64,000 nt of DNA, from the NCBI GenBank assembly GCA_038496675.1, contig CM076669.1, positions 13,651,036 to 13,715,035 of the forward strand, in the 5' to 3' direction. The stretch comes from Rachycentron canadum (lineage: Eukaryota; Chordata; Actinopteri; Carangiformes; Rachycentridae). A program made the translations under genes and the position numbers. Shown here piece after piece: positions 12,858 to 26,336 of the stretch. How positions within the stretch are numbered: position 1 is the first letter of the stretch; the number at the start of each line of letters is the position of its first letter. The notes beneath the pieces are model-generated. The model saw only the letters and a program-made list of their open reading frames with translations, did not search any database and had not been told where the DNA came from.

Positions 12858-15800
12858 TACGCACACATTAAGTCAATAAGTGTATTAGGCCTCCAGTCTG
12901 CTCTCTTCCCTCTCTTTCTCGGAAGGACATTAACAAATCATGTGAGCACTTTGTGAACTCTTCATCGCTCGGGACCAACGGGTAATTATTGTTACTGATG
13001 GTCATTATTAAAGGAAGACTAACTGTAGAGAGACGGGGCTGAGCAGAGCAGCACCACAGCAGTGAGGTGAGCTGGTGTCATATGCAGGTGGATGGATGGA
13101 AGAGGTCTGTCAGCTCATTATTATAGCCGGTTAAGTTGACTGTTCATGGGGACAAAACGACCCTCAGACCAGTGGGAAATGTTCCAGTCAGACCTTGTCT
13201 TTCCATTTGTACAATGAATAACTTGACTGGCTTTTCCAAAACATGTGCTCATGAGGAAAACAGAGTCTGGGTGTTTCATATACAAAGCTATTTGTGTGTG
13301 AGAGGGATGGAATCATTCACAACTGGTTTATAGAGAAATCACATGATTTGAACTGTGCAGTGTTTGTATGCTGTAAACAAAACAGTGATCAGGGTGAACG
13401 GTGTGTGTGTACACGTTAATGAGCTCAGTCAGTGCTGCAGCTGAACCAGACTTTTTATTCCAATGGTTCTAATGAAGAGAATGATTTGAGGCTGGTTTGG
13501 ACGCTTCCTGTCTCTGGAGATCTGCTTCTGCATTGTTTGAATCATGATGTATTCTCTGCTCGATATAAGATGAGGCAGGAAAAGGATCCTGGCTGACATG
13601 AAAACTGAGACACAGGAGCCACAATGACATGATGTCCAGAGCTCAGAGTAACAATGAGCTCAGTCCGTTTCCCTGCTTAATGAACTTATATCCTGGGAGA
13701 TTAGCGTCAACCTCTTTTTATATTTTCCTTTCCACCAACAAAGTTAATTTCCACAGTCTCTGTCAAACAACATTTTCAGCGCTTGCCATTGTTTAATTAA
13801 GAGGAGGTGTGCTACAGAAGAACGCGCACACTGTGGCTAGATGAAGGAACTCCTCCGCTGGGACTTCGTTCGGTTTGAGACTCGTGTGGGTGGAAGAGAG
13901 GAGATGGCGCTCCTTGCCAGAGAAACGTACAGTACTCCACCAACACATTGAACGCCCTGAGGGAGTTAAGGCAGTGAATTCCTCCTGGATTTCTCTTTCT
14001 GTCTCTCGCTCAGTCACTCCCCCCTTCTCATTTGCTTGTGGTAATTCATCACAGAATCTCAAAAGCTGCAGCACAGAAATGAAGGCTTTGGAGCCCGTGT
14101 ATAATTGGTTTCCGCGAGGTGCCACCATCCCTATTGAACCTTCTTGACTCCCTGTCCCGAGCAGTGGCAGAGTGTATGATAAAGAGACAAGAGAAACCCC
14201 CTGGGGAACATGGAGAGCATGACGACAGCGCGACGATGGAGCAGTCTCCAGAACATTCAGGAAATCACAAGCTTGAGATTTATTTTGACCCGTCTCCTCT
14301 GTTTTTAAGAGCATTGAAACGACAGCAGAGAAGATGTAAAGGCAGAAAATTCAATAGGACCATTCTGACTGATTTCATCATGTGTAACTGAAACAAGTCA
14401 TAATATAATTTCAAATAACATAAGCAGGAGAGAAAAAGAATTTCAGAGCATAGGTTGTTTCAGTATATAATCAAATACTGAGTTTTGATTTTCTCCATGG
14501 ATCTTTGTGACAGTCATTTCCCATCCTTCTCCCACCACAGTCACAGTGTCATTATTGTATGTATTATAGTGTCAGTCTGAATGGTTGAGACTAGAAACAA
14601 GCAACTTTAACTTTAAGTCATTGGGGGTTTGATATATTCTTTACTTCTTGCCTATTTGCAAAGAAACTAGTTTTGCATTTTAGCTGAAGACTGAAGCAAC
14701 CTGTGTTTCTTTTTGTACCAAACAGCTGCATCCAGCAGACACATATGAACATTAGTGCTCACATTTCTGTCACCTCCAGAAATGTAAATCCAGTGTTTAC
14801 GTCCTTTTTTAGCTCTGTTTTGGTCTCCAACAACCCCCGAGAAAAAATATGAATGTGTTATGTTCCCCAGCCACTTGCTAACTGTGTCTGCTGTTCGGTG
14901 GTGGATAAGCAGCCTGCAATAGGTTTTCAGCTGACTGCTGTGGCTGGAATGAGACAAACAGTAAACCTGGCAGCAGTAAAACCAAAACAATGAAGCAAAC
15001 GGAGCTAAAAACACTCCAGAGCTGAGGAAGTGCAGAGTGGTGGCGGTGATCATTTCTGGCTTTGTTACCAAGAGCAGCACACTTCACATTACACATAGTT
15101 ATTGATTCAGTGGTAAAATAAAACTATTGATCAGTGCAGCTTTAAGTAGCCAAGTGAAAAAGATAGAAACTGTCATTTCCTGTCAACAAGAACAGCATAA
15201 AAACAAAAAAGACTCATCCGCTGAGTTTGGAAACGGCAGTATACAAAGTTTTAGACAATACACATAACACACATAAAAAGCTGCTTGGAATAATATTTGT
15301 ACAATATTGTATGTTAGACTGCAGATGTCTGCTTCTACTTTTACTCACAATGAAGACGGTGTTGGAGCTGAGAGCTTCTTGAGCCTCAGTGACTGCAGAG
15401 TGCCAACGGCTCCGAACACCATCTGTGACTTTGGCCAGACGGTTCCTGTTGCCTGGCACAATCGCATAGATCACACACGCGCAGCACCGCCGCACCAACG
15501 CTTGTGGTCAAGATCTGATTGTCATCTCCAGCCAACAGCAGGCTCGGTTCCTTCCTTCCTGTAAAATGCTGAGGAAGAGAGGACCGACTGGGAGCAGCAC
15601 TGAGATGAGAGAGGCTCTCAATTTACCGTGGCATCTGTTCATTCAGACAGTATCATCCAGATTCAGCCTGCAAGCCAATAAAGCAACCCAGTCTCTTTAT
15701 TCTTATGGAAGGGTCCATGAAGTTTTAATAACAGACAACAGTCATTAGGTCCTGTGCTCAGTCTGAACTGGTGATTACTGGCTCAGTGGCAACACTTCAG

Positions 15801-17939
15801 AGTGGACCGTGAACTGACTGCACTGCTGAATAGTAACAAGTTGCTACTGAATATCTGTGACTCAGTAGAAAATGACTAAGGTTCCTGATGTGATGATGAG
15901 CCCATGACTAACAATTAGACATTTATGAATCTGCATATTGACAATCTTAAGAACCATTTCTGATTGACTATGAATCAGATGTGAAATGGCTCATAATCAA
16001 TAATTCATCCTTACTCTTCATTTTGATCAGTGCTTTTAATGTCTCACCTTAAGAATATTGGCGTCATACAAAATTCATGGGCATTTAGATGAGACTACTG
16101 CTAAGACAGGGCAGTTGTAATAATGTGTATAATGAAAACACTGTGTTTATGCTTCTAGCAAAGACAACAAGGTCAGTAACACTTGTAATTCATTATCCAT
16201 GTTGTATTCGCCACTTGTAGTCAAGGCTGATGAGACCCAATCAGGAGCAACCTTGGGCGTCTACCTCATCATTTTCAAAAGTCTGTTTCTCCAGACAACT
16301 AAAACAGGCCCAGCAGTGGCGCTAGGAAACTCCGGGTTCCTGTGGTCGCCAGGAGTAAATATAGTCATAGAAATGAGTTTGAAAAGTAAAGCGTTTCACC
16401 ATGGGTGCAAGTGTATGAACCAGATGTCATGGATCAAAGCGGTGGACTGACTGACTGAGTGATGGCTCTGCAGAGCTATGACTGCAGCATGACTCAAAAT
16501 CAGTTTTACATGCAGACCACTTGTTACAGTGACAAATGCCAAAAATTCAGTACAGCAGACGGCCATGACTTATTTCTACTGATATGGAAACAATTTTATA
16601 TTTTTCAGATATCGGGTTTCATATTGGAACCCAATATCCCACCTACCTAACATGGCAGGGTTACTACAAATGTTATAACTATATAACTTGACCAATTGGC
16701 ACTAAAATTAGAAATAAATAGTAATGGTTCATGCTCCAGTATGTACTTTAGTGAGGGATCTGTACACAATGAGGTTGAGTACAGGTAACTGGTGATAATG
16801 TCCTGGAGGTTTGGCTCTGGTCATATGGGGATGGTAAACCATGAAACTATGTCCACTGGCTGAGTTTGGTTTCCTGCCTTCAGCTAAGCTGCTGCTGTGC
16901 ATATGTTGGTATTTGTGAGGATGGGGGGGATACCCTGTTATTTGGCTGACGGTTACAGGTGCTTACCATGCAGTGCTCTCGATGAGCGAGCCAGCAGGCT
17001 ACAGCTATGAGCGCATTAATGTATCACAGCCAAGGTTTCTATCTTCAAAACAAACAGGCTCCCTGCTGGAGAGAGGATCAGTGCTGCAGAGCTGTGCCTC
17101 TAATAAATCCCACGGCTTCACAAACTCATGAATAGACAGCGAACAAAGGGTTAGTAAGAGGGGGTCCGGATTTACTGTCACTCCCCCATATGTTGATTGG
17201 AGCAGCAGGGGAGATGTTCATTAGCAACCCTGTTATCTAACTAACTCTGTTAATGAGGTGCGGCTGTGTTACACAGTATAACTAATAGCAAACATGGTCT
17301 CACTGGAGTGTATATTCATGCTGACTTCACTGCAGCCCTTCACATTAATTCTGTCTAATTCATGAAAATGACACATCTAGTTTCTCTGGACCAGACATGA
17401 ACATGTGGTGACCTGGGTTTAAATCTAAAAGTGTGGCCTGATCCACAAAAAACAGATAGGAGACATGTGGCCTAGTCTTTATTCACAAATTTGTTTTAAA
17501 CCTTAATTAAATGAGAATCACCAAGTGTTTTTTTTTTTTTATTATAAAAAAAAATTATAATAATAAAAAGATGAAAATTATGGAATTACAAATAGCTGCT
17601 ATTTGCCAATTATGAAATGAAAGTGCACAAGTTAAATCTGAAATTTAACAAGTCAGTCACCTCAGTAGTGTCAGCTACGGGAAGCTAAGGCTAACAACTT
17701 TGAACTAACGGACAACCAGTTTTTAAGTCATCTGAAACAAGACAAACATGAAATCTTTTGAACAAAGTCTAAATCAAGTCTGAAAAGATTAAAGGTCAGA
17801 CTATAACTGTCAATCTAATCTAAACTGTTATAATATCACACTGGATGCATTGTTTTAATGGAAGCAGGTCAAGTCTCTGCAGCTTTCGTGGCTAAACTAC
17901 AGCAGAAGACTCAGATCTCAGAGCTAGATCCTTCCTTGC

Positions 17940-17954
17940 CTAAATCCTGGTCAC
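17940..17954 (-). other. Weak candidate for the missing TAFA2 terminal coding exon
   Basis: On the minus strand an AG at 17955-17956 is followed in phase 0 by GTG ACC AGG ATT TAG, which would give a tail of VTRI after the KTTK of exon 3. Family members end in similar short tails (VTH, VTR). Against it, the sequence before the AG is not pyrimidine-rich, the intron would be nearly 18 kb, and other AG-GTNAC sites occur by chance in this window. It is listed only because nothing better was found. Confidence 0.12.
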
Positions 17955-20539
17955 CTGATTTCAGCTCTTTTCACTGAGGTTACTCTAATGTTACAAGGAC
18001 AGAAATAAGCTATTGATTGACTCAAGGTATATGTCTTGTTAATTAAATGTTACAGTAGTTACCAACCTCAGGTAAATGCTGTTAATGTCAGTATTCAGGA
18101 CAAGGAAACTCTATGATCTAACTATGGAAGTGCTTTACATTGTCATTGTGATGAATTTCTCTCAGCAATCATACAAACTGAAAAAAACAGTTTTCTGTTT
18201 GAGTCAGCCCTTAAATATGTGCTCACAACCCTTTCAGTAAAACTGTTTAACAAAATGTTCCTGTGTTAGGCAAAATAAATTAGCTTCCATCCAGACAGAT
18301 GTTATTAACGCACTAGATCCCAGGGTACCACCACTGCAGGTAGTTTAGTCCAATCAACGTGCAGCCCTGATTAGGTGGCTCAGCCGAGAGCCATTAAATT
18401 ACCACTTACCCAGAAAATATTTTTTAAATTTAATCTAATGGCAGATATTTCATTCATCATATTATTTCACATCTTTATGACATCATTCCTGTTTAAAATC
18501 CCAATCATTAACGTGTGTGAAGCAGGTTGTCGCTAGGTCAAACCTCTGCTGCCTTTGCCTCTGTTACACAACCCCCAACTCCTTTCACCCCTCCCCTCAG
18601 AAACCAGTGCTGTGTCCAAATAGAGTTGTAGAAACAGGAGAATCCGGGGCTTAAAGAACAAAAGAAGAGGCCAAGTTCGAGCGAGACGGAGAGACTTGGC
18701 AAGATTAAAGCCGTCAATCCCGGCATCTCTGGCAAGGCCTCCTTGTGGGATCAACCGCAAAGTTGTAATAGAGGCAAAGGAACTTTTCTAGTCGACCGCC
18801 GCACTCTGCTGCCCTACCCACTCGCCTCCCATCTCTCAGCAGCAGCAGGGCTGGGTTTGAGAGAGGTTTAGGCGGAGTGATCCGGTGGGTAGGTGGGGTG
18901 TTGAAGAACTTTCCCTGAACTCTCGACGGCTTTGTGTCTCCTACTTTCATCTCAGGTCACTGTCAGTAGTGGGTTTATCTCGTTAAAAGCAGCCCAGAGA
19001 TGAAACAGGGGCCATTGCTGCTGAACACTAAGGGTCCAGGCTTGTGCTGCTGCTTTTTCTTCTTCACATACCTCAGAGTGAAGTTTTTGTTTGTGCTGAA
19101 TACGGGTCATTTAGTCCTGAGATATAGAAACTGATGAATTAACTTGTGACTAAGGAAGAAACTAAGCATGAAAGCTATAAAGAATAAAATGTACACCAAG
19201 GCTTCAATGCTTTATTCTTAATAATTGAAGTTGCCACAAGGAAATGGAGTAAGAAAGAACTCTGTTGACACTGTTTCTTGGCAGATACAGCAGCAAGTAA
19301 CACTGGGAGAAGAGATGTCAGCTGGGCCTTGATGAATCCAGAGGCAAACCGAGTCGACATGTTTGGATCAGTCAGATAAAGACACTGTCAGGAAACAAAG
19401 ATGTTGACGAAACGGACAAAAGACACATTCGTTCAGTTCTGATGAGCCTCCAGAAATCTGACAGTCATTGAAATGGCTGGCTTTCATGAAAAGCCTGTGT
19501 TTTCTTACTTGTGTTATTTGGTTATTGTCACTCTCCTCATGCTGTTGTTGGGTTTTATGATGGCAAATTCATCCCTGGCTCAGATACTAAAACTGTAGCC
19601 GTGATGGGAGACAGAACGGCAAAGCACATGACTATCGGAGGCTGTGCTTTATGTAGCAGCTGTCTGCCTGTCCACGCTGCGCACAGGTAACATGACACTT
19701 ATAGCTCACGTAAATCATCCTTTCACCGGCTTTGTTAGAGTGATGTGATGCTCAGCAGCGTCTAATCTCCTCCTGCTTTTACCAGTTTTTTAACCAATTT
19801 TTAGCTTCACAATAGAATCAGAAATGTGTGTCAGCATGCAGACAATGAAGAGACGGCGCTGAGGGAAAATCATTTCTACAGACACTATGCAACTCCAGAT
19901 GCACTGGTGTTCATTGTATCTGAGCCTCTCTAATGTGGCTGGAGCATAATACAAAGCTGCTCACTTCTCTGAAAGAAAAGCTCCGACAAATAGTTTCCCA
20001 CAAAACTGGTGCTGATGTGAATCATAGTGATTAAAAAAAATGGAGGTTAATGCTGCAGTATCTTCACTGCTTTTTCTTTCATGATTAATCTCTAAATTAC
20101 TCATTGACCAAAACTGCAGGCACTGTTGGGTTCAGGTATAAGAACTGAATCTACCTATTATGTATTGAAAGGCAAAGGCGCAGGTACATAAAGTTCGAAG
20201 GTGTGATGTTTGATCAACATGATGGCAAGAAACAGGACTGAGTTCATCATCAGGGTCAGAGCAGACTTAAATCTGGATTAACATATTCAACTCTACCAGT
20301 TCCAGTACACAGCCCAGCTCCAAGGCCTGACTCCGGCTCATATACCTCCACCTTTGGGTAGATTCTGGCTGTTGTGCTCCAGTGTTGACTGGAGACAGAA
20401 GAGTTTCTTTGTGTGCACCACGGTTGGTCCAGATGTGGACGTAGCATTGGACAGTCATGCTGTATATGGACCAGAACAACCCACCATGACATCATCCATT
20501 TCTCTGTGAGATGTCGTTTTAAAGGTTCAAGTTTGGAAT

Positions 20540-20935
20540 TTGGCCATCGCCATCTTGTTTTCTAATTTTTTAAGCCAGAAGAAACTGTCATTGAATGTGG
20601 GGCTGAGGGGGAGTGAGGGGTGGATCTGACCTGCTCTGCTCTATCCTAACTGTCAGTCAATCACACAGTAGCCAAGACACACCCTACTTTATGGTCTATT
20701 TTCCTCTCAATGGGACCATTATTTAAAAAAAAAAAAAAAATGAACATTGTGTTGCATTGAAGACTTGAAACTAGAGCCTGAGACCATGAATTCATTGGGT
20801 AAATATTTACTGTGCTAATAAATCAAGGGAGAAGTAGGGACATTTCCACATAGACGTAAATGCAATTTGATTTTCTTTTTACAAGCAGACTCGACCTTTG
20901 GAGGTCAGCAGCATTTTTTGATTTGGGACAACACA
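20540..20935 (-). repeat. Interspersed repeat family C, copy 2
   Basis: Same block order as the copy at 2690-3098: AGCCAGAAGAAACTGT, a CAGTCAATCACACAGTAG segment, GCTAATAAATCAAG, AGTAGGGACATTTCC. An A run (20725-20740) sits in the middle. No coding capacity. Confidence 0.6.
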
Positions 20936-23221
20936 ACCCTGTTGAAATTCACACATTACAGCAAAGAATATTCTTTGTACACACTACTATATATGAGTTT
21001 GACTAACTGAAGCATCTGATTTTAGGCACAGCTAGACAGGCCTGGTGTCTGCACTTGTGCACCCAGACTGTCATTTCTAACCATCATATCAATATTTGAA
21101 GTGCACATATATTTAATGGTGACAACAGTGAAAACATTGATTTGTTTTATTGTGTTTCAGTCATTTACAGGAATATATCTGTGCTGCTGTGGCCACTGAC
21201 CCTCATCTTATTTTAAACAGTCGTCGCTTAAAAGAAAGTGACTGCATATGATGTGATATGATGAATACAACAAGTTTAAAAGATGGTAAACATTGCTTAT
21301 TGGTCCAAGCTTGAAACTGATGTTGCTCAGTATTTGAATAAGCAGATTTATTTTTTGCTTTATTACTGAAAAAAAACAAAACAAGTATAATTAGCGACGC
21401 CACTGTTTATCGCAGCGTGGCCCTCGCTGTTGCCATGGACATGGACTGAAAAAGTGGAAAATAGCCCTGAGCTCACACGAGAGCAGTAGCAGCAGCCCTC
21501 AGCAGGCTTTGTTAGTTTTTACGTGTCACTTTGGTCTCACCGCCAGATAAGTGCATCTTTTATGTGGAGGGTTTGTTGTGTGATTTTCACCTTGTTTTTT
21601 GTTACGGTCGTGATGATGTTGAATCTCCACAGCTGAGCCATTAAATTAATGAGTGCAATATTATCATGTGCTGTAAGTATGAGATGCCCCGCTGTCTGAC
21701 CTGCCTGGGCTTTTTGAGATCAGAGGTTGTTGCGATGAGATGATGAACAGGGGGAAAGAGGGTGGTGCACTGTCTTTGAAGAGGCACAGCAAGTAAAGTG
21801 TTATTATCAGTGATGAATCTCTTATGCTTCCTTTATCTTATCCACATGTAATCCGACTCGGGGCTGTGAGGGATACTTCACGGAGCTCAGGGGAACGCTG
21901 ATCCATCTTGGTGCTAATTAGAGACGTCTCAGTTTTATTGGCGTGAGAAGCACCGGATACTGTTGATAACGTCAGCTCGGATCCAGCGTACGTGCTCAGG
22001 GATCTATTCCTCATCAAATTTCCGATAACTAAATATAGCCATTACCCTCCTGAGGGCAGTCTTAATGACATTAATGGGTACAACAACGATGCATCACTGT
22101 AGCACCTATAATAACAGGAAGGACTGTCCTCGGGGTGTTGCAGCGTTTATGCAGCAGTTACCACAGCGTGTGATCTGAATGAAGAGTTTTCTTTACAGCA
22201 GCGTGGCGAGCATCAGTATGGCCGACACGTCTTCAGCCAATTACAGTGCTTGGGTGAAACTACAGCACTTGTTGATTAAATGGAATAATGCCTCACACTC
22301 ATTCTGAACATTTTTATTTCCCATTCCAGCCTTTTGCAGCTGCAGGAAGACTAAGACACTGTGGATTACAATTTCATTTTAAGTATTGACTTAAGTTTCT
22401 GTTTTGAACCCTGTGATTTTTTTCTTTTCGTCTTTTAAACCATAGATTTACAGAAATTCTAATTTAATCACTGGAAAGACATCATTACCCCACCTACACC
22501 TTCCCAGCAATTTAACAGGAGAATTCTGGGAAATTCAGTGCAGACACAGCAACTGTCAAAAAATGCAAATGAATAAGTAAATAAATAACAGCTCAATCAA
22601 CTGTTCTGTCTGATCTAAGAAACACAACGCGTGAAAATCCTGCTCATGCCACATTAAAATCCACCTCACCCATCAGAAGTAATTAAAATGTACAAATTGG
22701 GTGCACAGTGTGTGTTTGTGTGTGTTCATTTACAAGATGGATGATGTGTAATCTTAAGAATGAATTGCCAAAGTTGTAATTTAATAAACATTTGTTTTAT
22801 ATTTAAGTTAAGTTATTAAGTATAAAATGAAAGCAGATGTCTCCATCACATCCATTTTCACAAGTGTAATAGGAACAAGGCCATTTATAATATTATGATG
22901 AAGTGTGTGAACCTGTGGGGGTTGTGGGTAATTTTACCTCAATGACTGGTTTGTCCCCTGTACTCACCTGTGAATGAGGCAGATTGGATTACAGGAGCTT
23001 TATAAGACGAAGACGTGATGCAAATTATTTCTGATGTTGAGTTTATCTGCCGTTGGTGAGTTTGTTTTGAGATAAACATTCTGAGATTTGATTTTCATAG
23101 AAACAGGTTTTTAATTGACAGGCAGGAATCTTAAAACCACAAATATTTATTGGCTGTTTTCTTAGTGATTCCATAAAAAATATAGCAGATTTTCAGTAAA
23201 ACACTCAGAGAAACCAAATAA

Positions 23222-23462
23222 TGCAAGGTTTAATGGTGGGCCCAAGTGGGCGGGGCTTGGTTTGTCTTAGAGCTGTGACATCACAAAGTCACAGAAATCC
23301 TGGCGGCTGGTTTTAAAGCTCAGTTTCTGAATACAGGCTGTGAGCATTTCTCTGTGGACTGAGACCTTTGATATTTTCACTGTATTAATATAGAACCTAG
23401 ACCTGATTTATAATCAAAGAAGACATGGAGGTCGACCTTTAAGACTGTATGGGACGTTTTAA
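23222..23462 (-). mobile_element. TTAA-type miniature element, copy 2 (inverted, truncated)
   Basis: Inverted relative to copy 1. Its head is at the right side, where the minus strand begins TTAAAACGTCCCATACAG and continues into the shared GGTCTAGGTTCTATATTAAT region. The other end breaks off near 23222, so roughly half of the element is missing. Confidence 0.75.
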
Positions 23463-25479
23463 AGACAAGTACAAAATGTAGTGATGAAAGGCACACCATT
23501 CAATATTTTTATCTTGGTGTCAAATAACTTGTAACAATGAAACTAGAGGGAGTTATTGCCCTCAGCTCCATGGGGCATTTGTTTTGTTTTTGTTTTTTTG
23601 TTTTTTGTTTTTTTAGCTTACTGTTTTGGTTTTGTTCTGGATTACATACACAGGCTTCATCAGCTTTGCTTTCAGAAGCTTCTCGTGTAGAGGAAAAGCT
23701 CCATTAAACCCACTGTTACTATCTACCCAGCAACAAATGGCATTAAACTGGAGAACATAGTGGAGACCAGAAACGGCTACGAGGAGGATGCTAATTCTGC
23801 TCTGCTGGATGTATAAACTGACAAATGCAAATTGCAGGAACTTTTTTTTAAAAATTACTTCGTTGTTGTATCAGGCAGATGGATGGTTAGATTGTTATGT
23901 AGGTAGGTAGGACTGTAGTTCCCAGGCTTTAATTAAAAGGATATGAACACATGGCAACTGTGAATATGCAGCCTTTTCCATATCAACAGAAATATATAAA
24001 TAATTCGACGAGAGCGAGTGTTTCATTTGTCTTTTGATGGCTTGATGGATGCATCAGAGGGTTACCCAATGCTGGATGTGAGGCGCATCTATTAAAAAAA
24101 GCAGCATTCATTAGGTCTATCACACCTATATAGAAATATTCACAACAGTCACATTCTGCTCACATGAACAGATGAAACATTTCTTGAATCCTGCGATGCT
24201 CTTAACATCTGTCTTCCTGCCTGTAAAGCTTGGAAAGACTCCACATCAGCGTGATTTATATTCACATCTGTAATTCTCTCTGTAACATGTGGTTCTGACG
24301 AGTCCTTTTGTTATGTAACACGATTAAATGAAATTAAAGTACAAAGCTGCTGATAGAATCGATGGTTTACTGTGAGTCTGTGTAATGAAATTTCTTTTCC
24401 CAGAGAATCGATGAGCTCTATTCCCCTGGTGGACTGTGTAATTACAAAACCCTCATTAGATTATGAAACTATACAGCATATGGTGTGAGGATGAGATTCC
24501 TTTGATGTGCTCTTGTAATGACTGCAGCAAAAAAAGAGAGAAAGAGAGAGAGACACTTTGCCTTTACTTCATTTAAATCTGTTGAAAGAAATCAAAGCTT
24601 TGAAAGCAAGGTTTTCTGTTTTCAGCTCCCCCGCCCCCGGACACTCCCCCGACTCCTCTGAAGTGACTCACACACCAACCTGGAGTCTGGCATTGACCCT
24701 GGAAATGTGTTTTGACACACCAGGGCCAGCGGTGTTGCAAACTTTTGATTCACAGCGAATGTTTGTCATTTTGCCAAAGGATGTAGAGAAGAGTGAAGCT
24801 CGATGTTTGAAGCGCTCGCTGCTCATCGAACATGAGAGCGACGCTTCAGGCTGCACTTGTCTTCTGTTCTCGGTGAAACACATGTCACAGACTCGATGTT
24901 TGGAAAAGAACAGCAGGCTGGGAAACACAGTCATTCACTGTAACCATGTTTGACAGGCAGCAGTGTCTACAGCAAGTGTACAGGGTCTGTTTCCAAAGTG
25001 AAAACCAAGGTCCATTTCAAAAAAGAAAACTCCAGAAACAAGAGCATTATCCCACTTCTGTGTCTGTCAAGCATCTGCAGCTGAAAAACCTCTTGATTAC
25101 ATCACTTATGCTCTGAAAACATTTTTTCATGTTATTTCCCCAAAGAGAAGCATTTAAAAAATGAGAGGCGTCAGCACTGTAACAAAAAATCATGAAAAAT
25201 CCTCCACAGTAATCTGTCTTCACCGCTTCTTAAACTGTGGGTTGAGATCCAAATTGACTTACGGGGTTGTTGCTATTGGGTCCCTTTATGACAAGGATAT
25301 GAAATATTTTAATAAGACTATGTCCCAGAGCAATGAGAGCTAATTTCTCACTGGGGTCCTCAGCTAAAATCATTTAAGAGCCTCTTATCTAGACAATCGA
25401 ATTGTGTAATATGAAGAAATTTTTAGGTGAGAGAGTCTGATGAAGCAGCTCTTTATTGATGGGAGGATTTAAGACAGGA

Positions 25480-25780
25480 CTGGACCAGAGATTGCATGTA
25501 AAGATGGAAATAGTTGTAGCTTTTTGAAGCTCAAAGTGGGCTGCTCCACCATTGCCATCTTGGTAGTGCCTGAATCCCTGTTAATCCAGTTTAAAGTTTT
25601 TTTTTTTTGTTTTTTTTTTGTACAAGGCTGTAAACATGTTAATTTCTGCTGTAAAGTTGTACATGATAACATGGGAGTCTACGTGGACTGACTCACTGTA
25701 GGAGACAGACTCAGTGGCCATTTGAGGAACTGCAGTTTTTGAAACTTCACTGTTGGCTTCATTTTTCAGCCCCAATAGTT
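25480..25780 (-). repeat. Interspersed repeat family B, copy in the 25.5-kb region
   Basis: Contains GCCATCTTGGTAGTGCC, AGGCTGTAAACATG, TTTCTGCTGTAAAGTTG and GGCCATTTGAGGAACTGCAG, in the same order as 10290-10535 and, inverted, partly 49540-49840. A T-rich run interrupts it. It directly precedes the TTAA-flanked element at 25797. Confidence 0.6.
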
Positions 25781-25796
25781 TCAGCTAGGACAGGAC

Positions 25797-26336
25797 TTAA
25801 AGTGATAGTTTGGCTTATTTGGTACAGGGCAGTGTTATCAATAGTCAGTGTATTACCTGCAATAGTTTTGAATCAGCCTGCTGTGCAGCCTTGGCACAGA
25901 AACTGAGTGATGTTTTACTGTGGATGAAGCCATTTAAAACACCCACATAAAAAAAGCTAATATCTGTTGTATGTTTTATTTTGAATATTTTTACTGCTTT
26001 ATCTTAGTTAGTTAGAAAGCCCTCCCTAACACTATAGCTTGTGATCTACTATATTTCTACAGGCACAAATATGGTGGTTATGTGTAGGAATACAAGTTTA
26101 CAAGCTGTCGTGGTGAAAATAGTCAAAATAAGAGACTTCAACTGATCTTGGCTTTTTTATCCACACATTTTCCATGGATGTCCCTGTCCACAGCAGCACA
26201 TCACTCAGCTTCAGCGTCTCTCCTGCTGCTTTTCCAAACTGCAGCGCGCTGATCTGAAACTACTGCAGGTAAAACACTGACTATAGATAAGTACCTCTCC
26301 CAATCCCACGTCAAATAACCTGAACTATCACTTTAA
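25797..26336. mobile_element. 540-bp inverted-repeat element flanked by TTAA (second family)
   Basis: The left end is TTAAAGTGATAGTTTGG and the right end GAACTATCACTTTAA, inverted copies over about 14 bases with TTAA on both sides. The interior has no meaningful open frame. End layout and target are the same as in the element family at 44779-45364, but the sequence differs, so it is a separate non-autonomous family, possibly piggyBac-like. Confidence 0.75.

Larger units (their letters stand above)
12858..23221. other. Non-coding stretch with possible conserved non-coding elements
   Basis: Apart from repeat copy 20540-20935 and the weak exon candidate at 17940, nothing is assigned. Segments around 13790-14150, 17160-17350 and 21990-22110 are repeat-free and of balanced composition, with short homeodomain-like ATTA/TAAT cores in the last two, as often seen in conserved fish enhancers. 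Conservation is not testable here. Confidence 0.35.

Noticed and set aside
13793..14314. 173-codon minus-strand frame with overlapping plus-strand frames.
   Set aside because: No domain, no matching splice sites and equally open frames on both strands; more likely GC-balanced unique non-coding sequence.
24558..24953. 131-codon plus-strand frame with an 88-codon antisense frame.
   Set aside because: No recognisable family, signal or motif, and a proline-rich low-complexity start; no splice partners seen.
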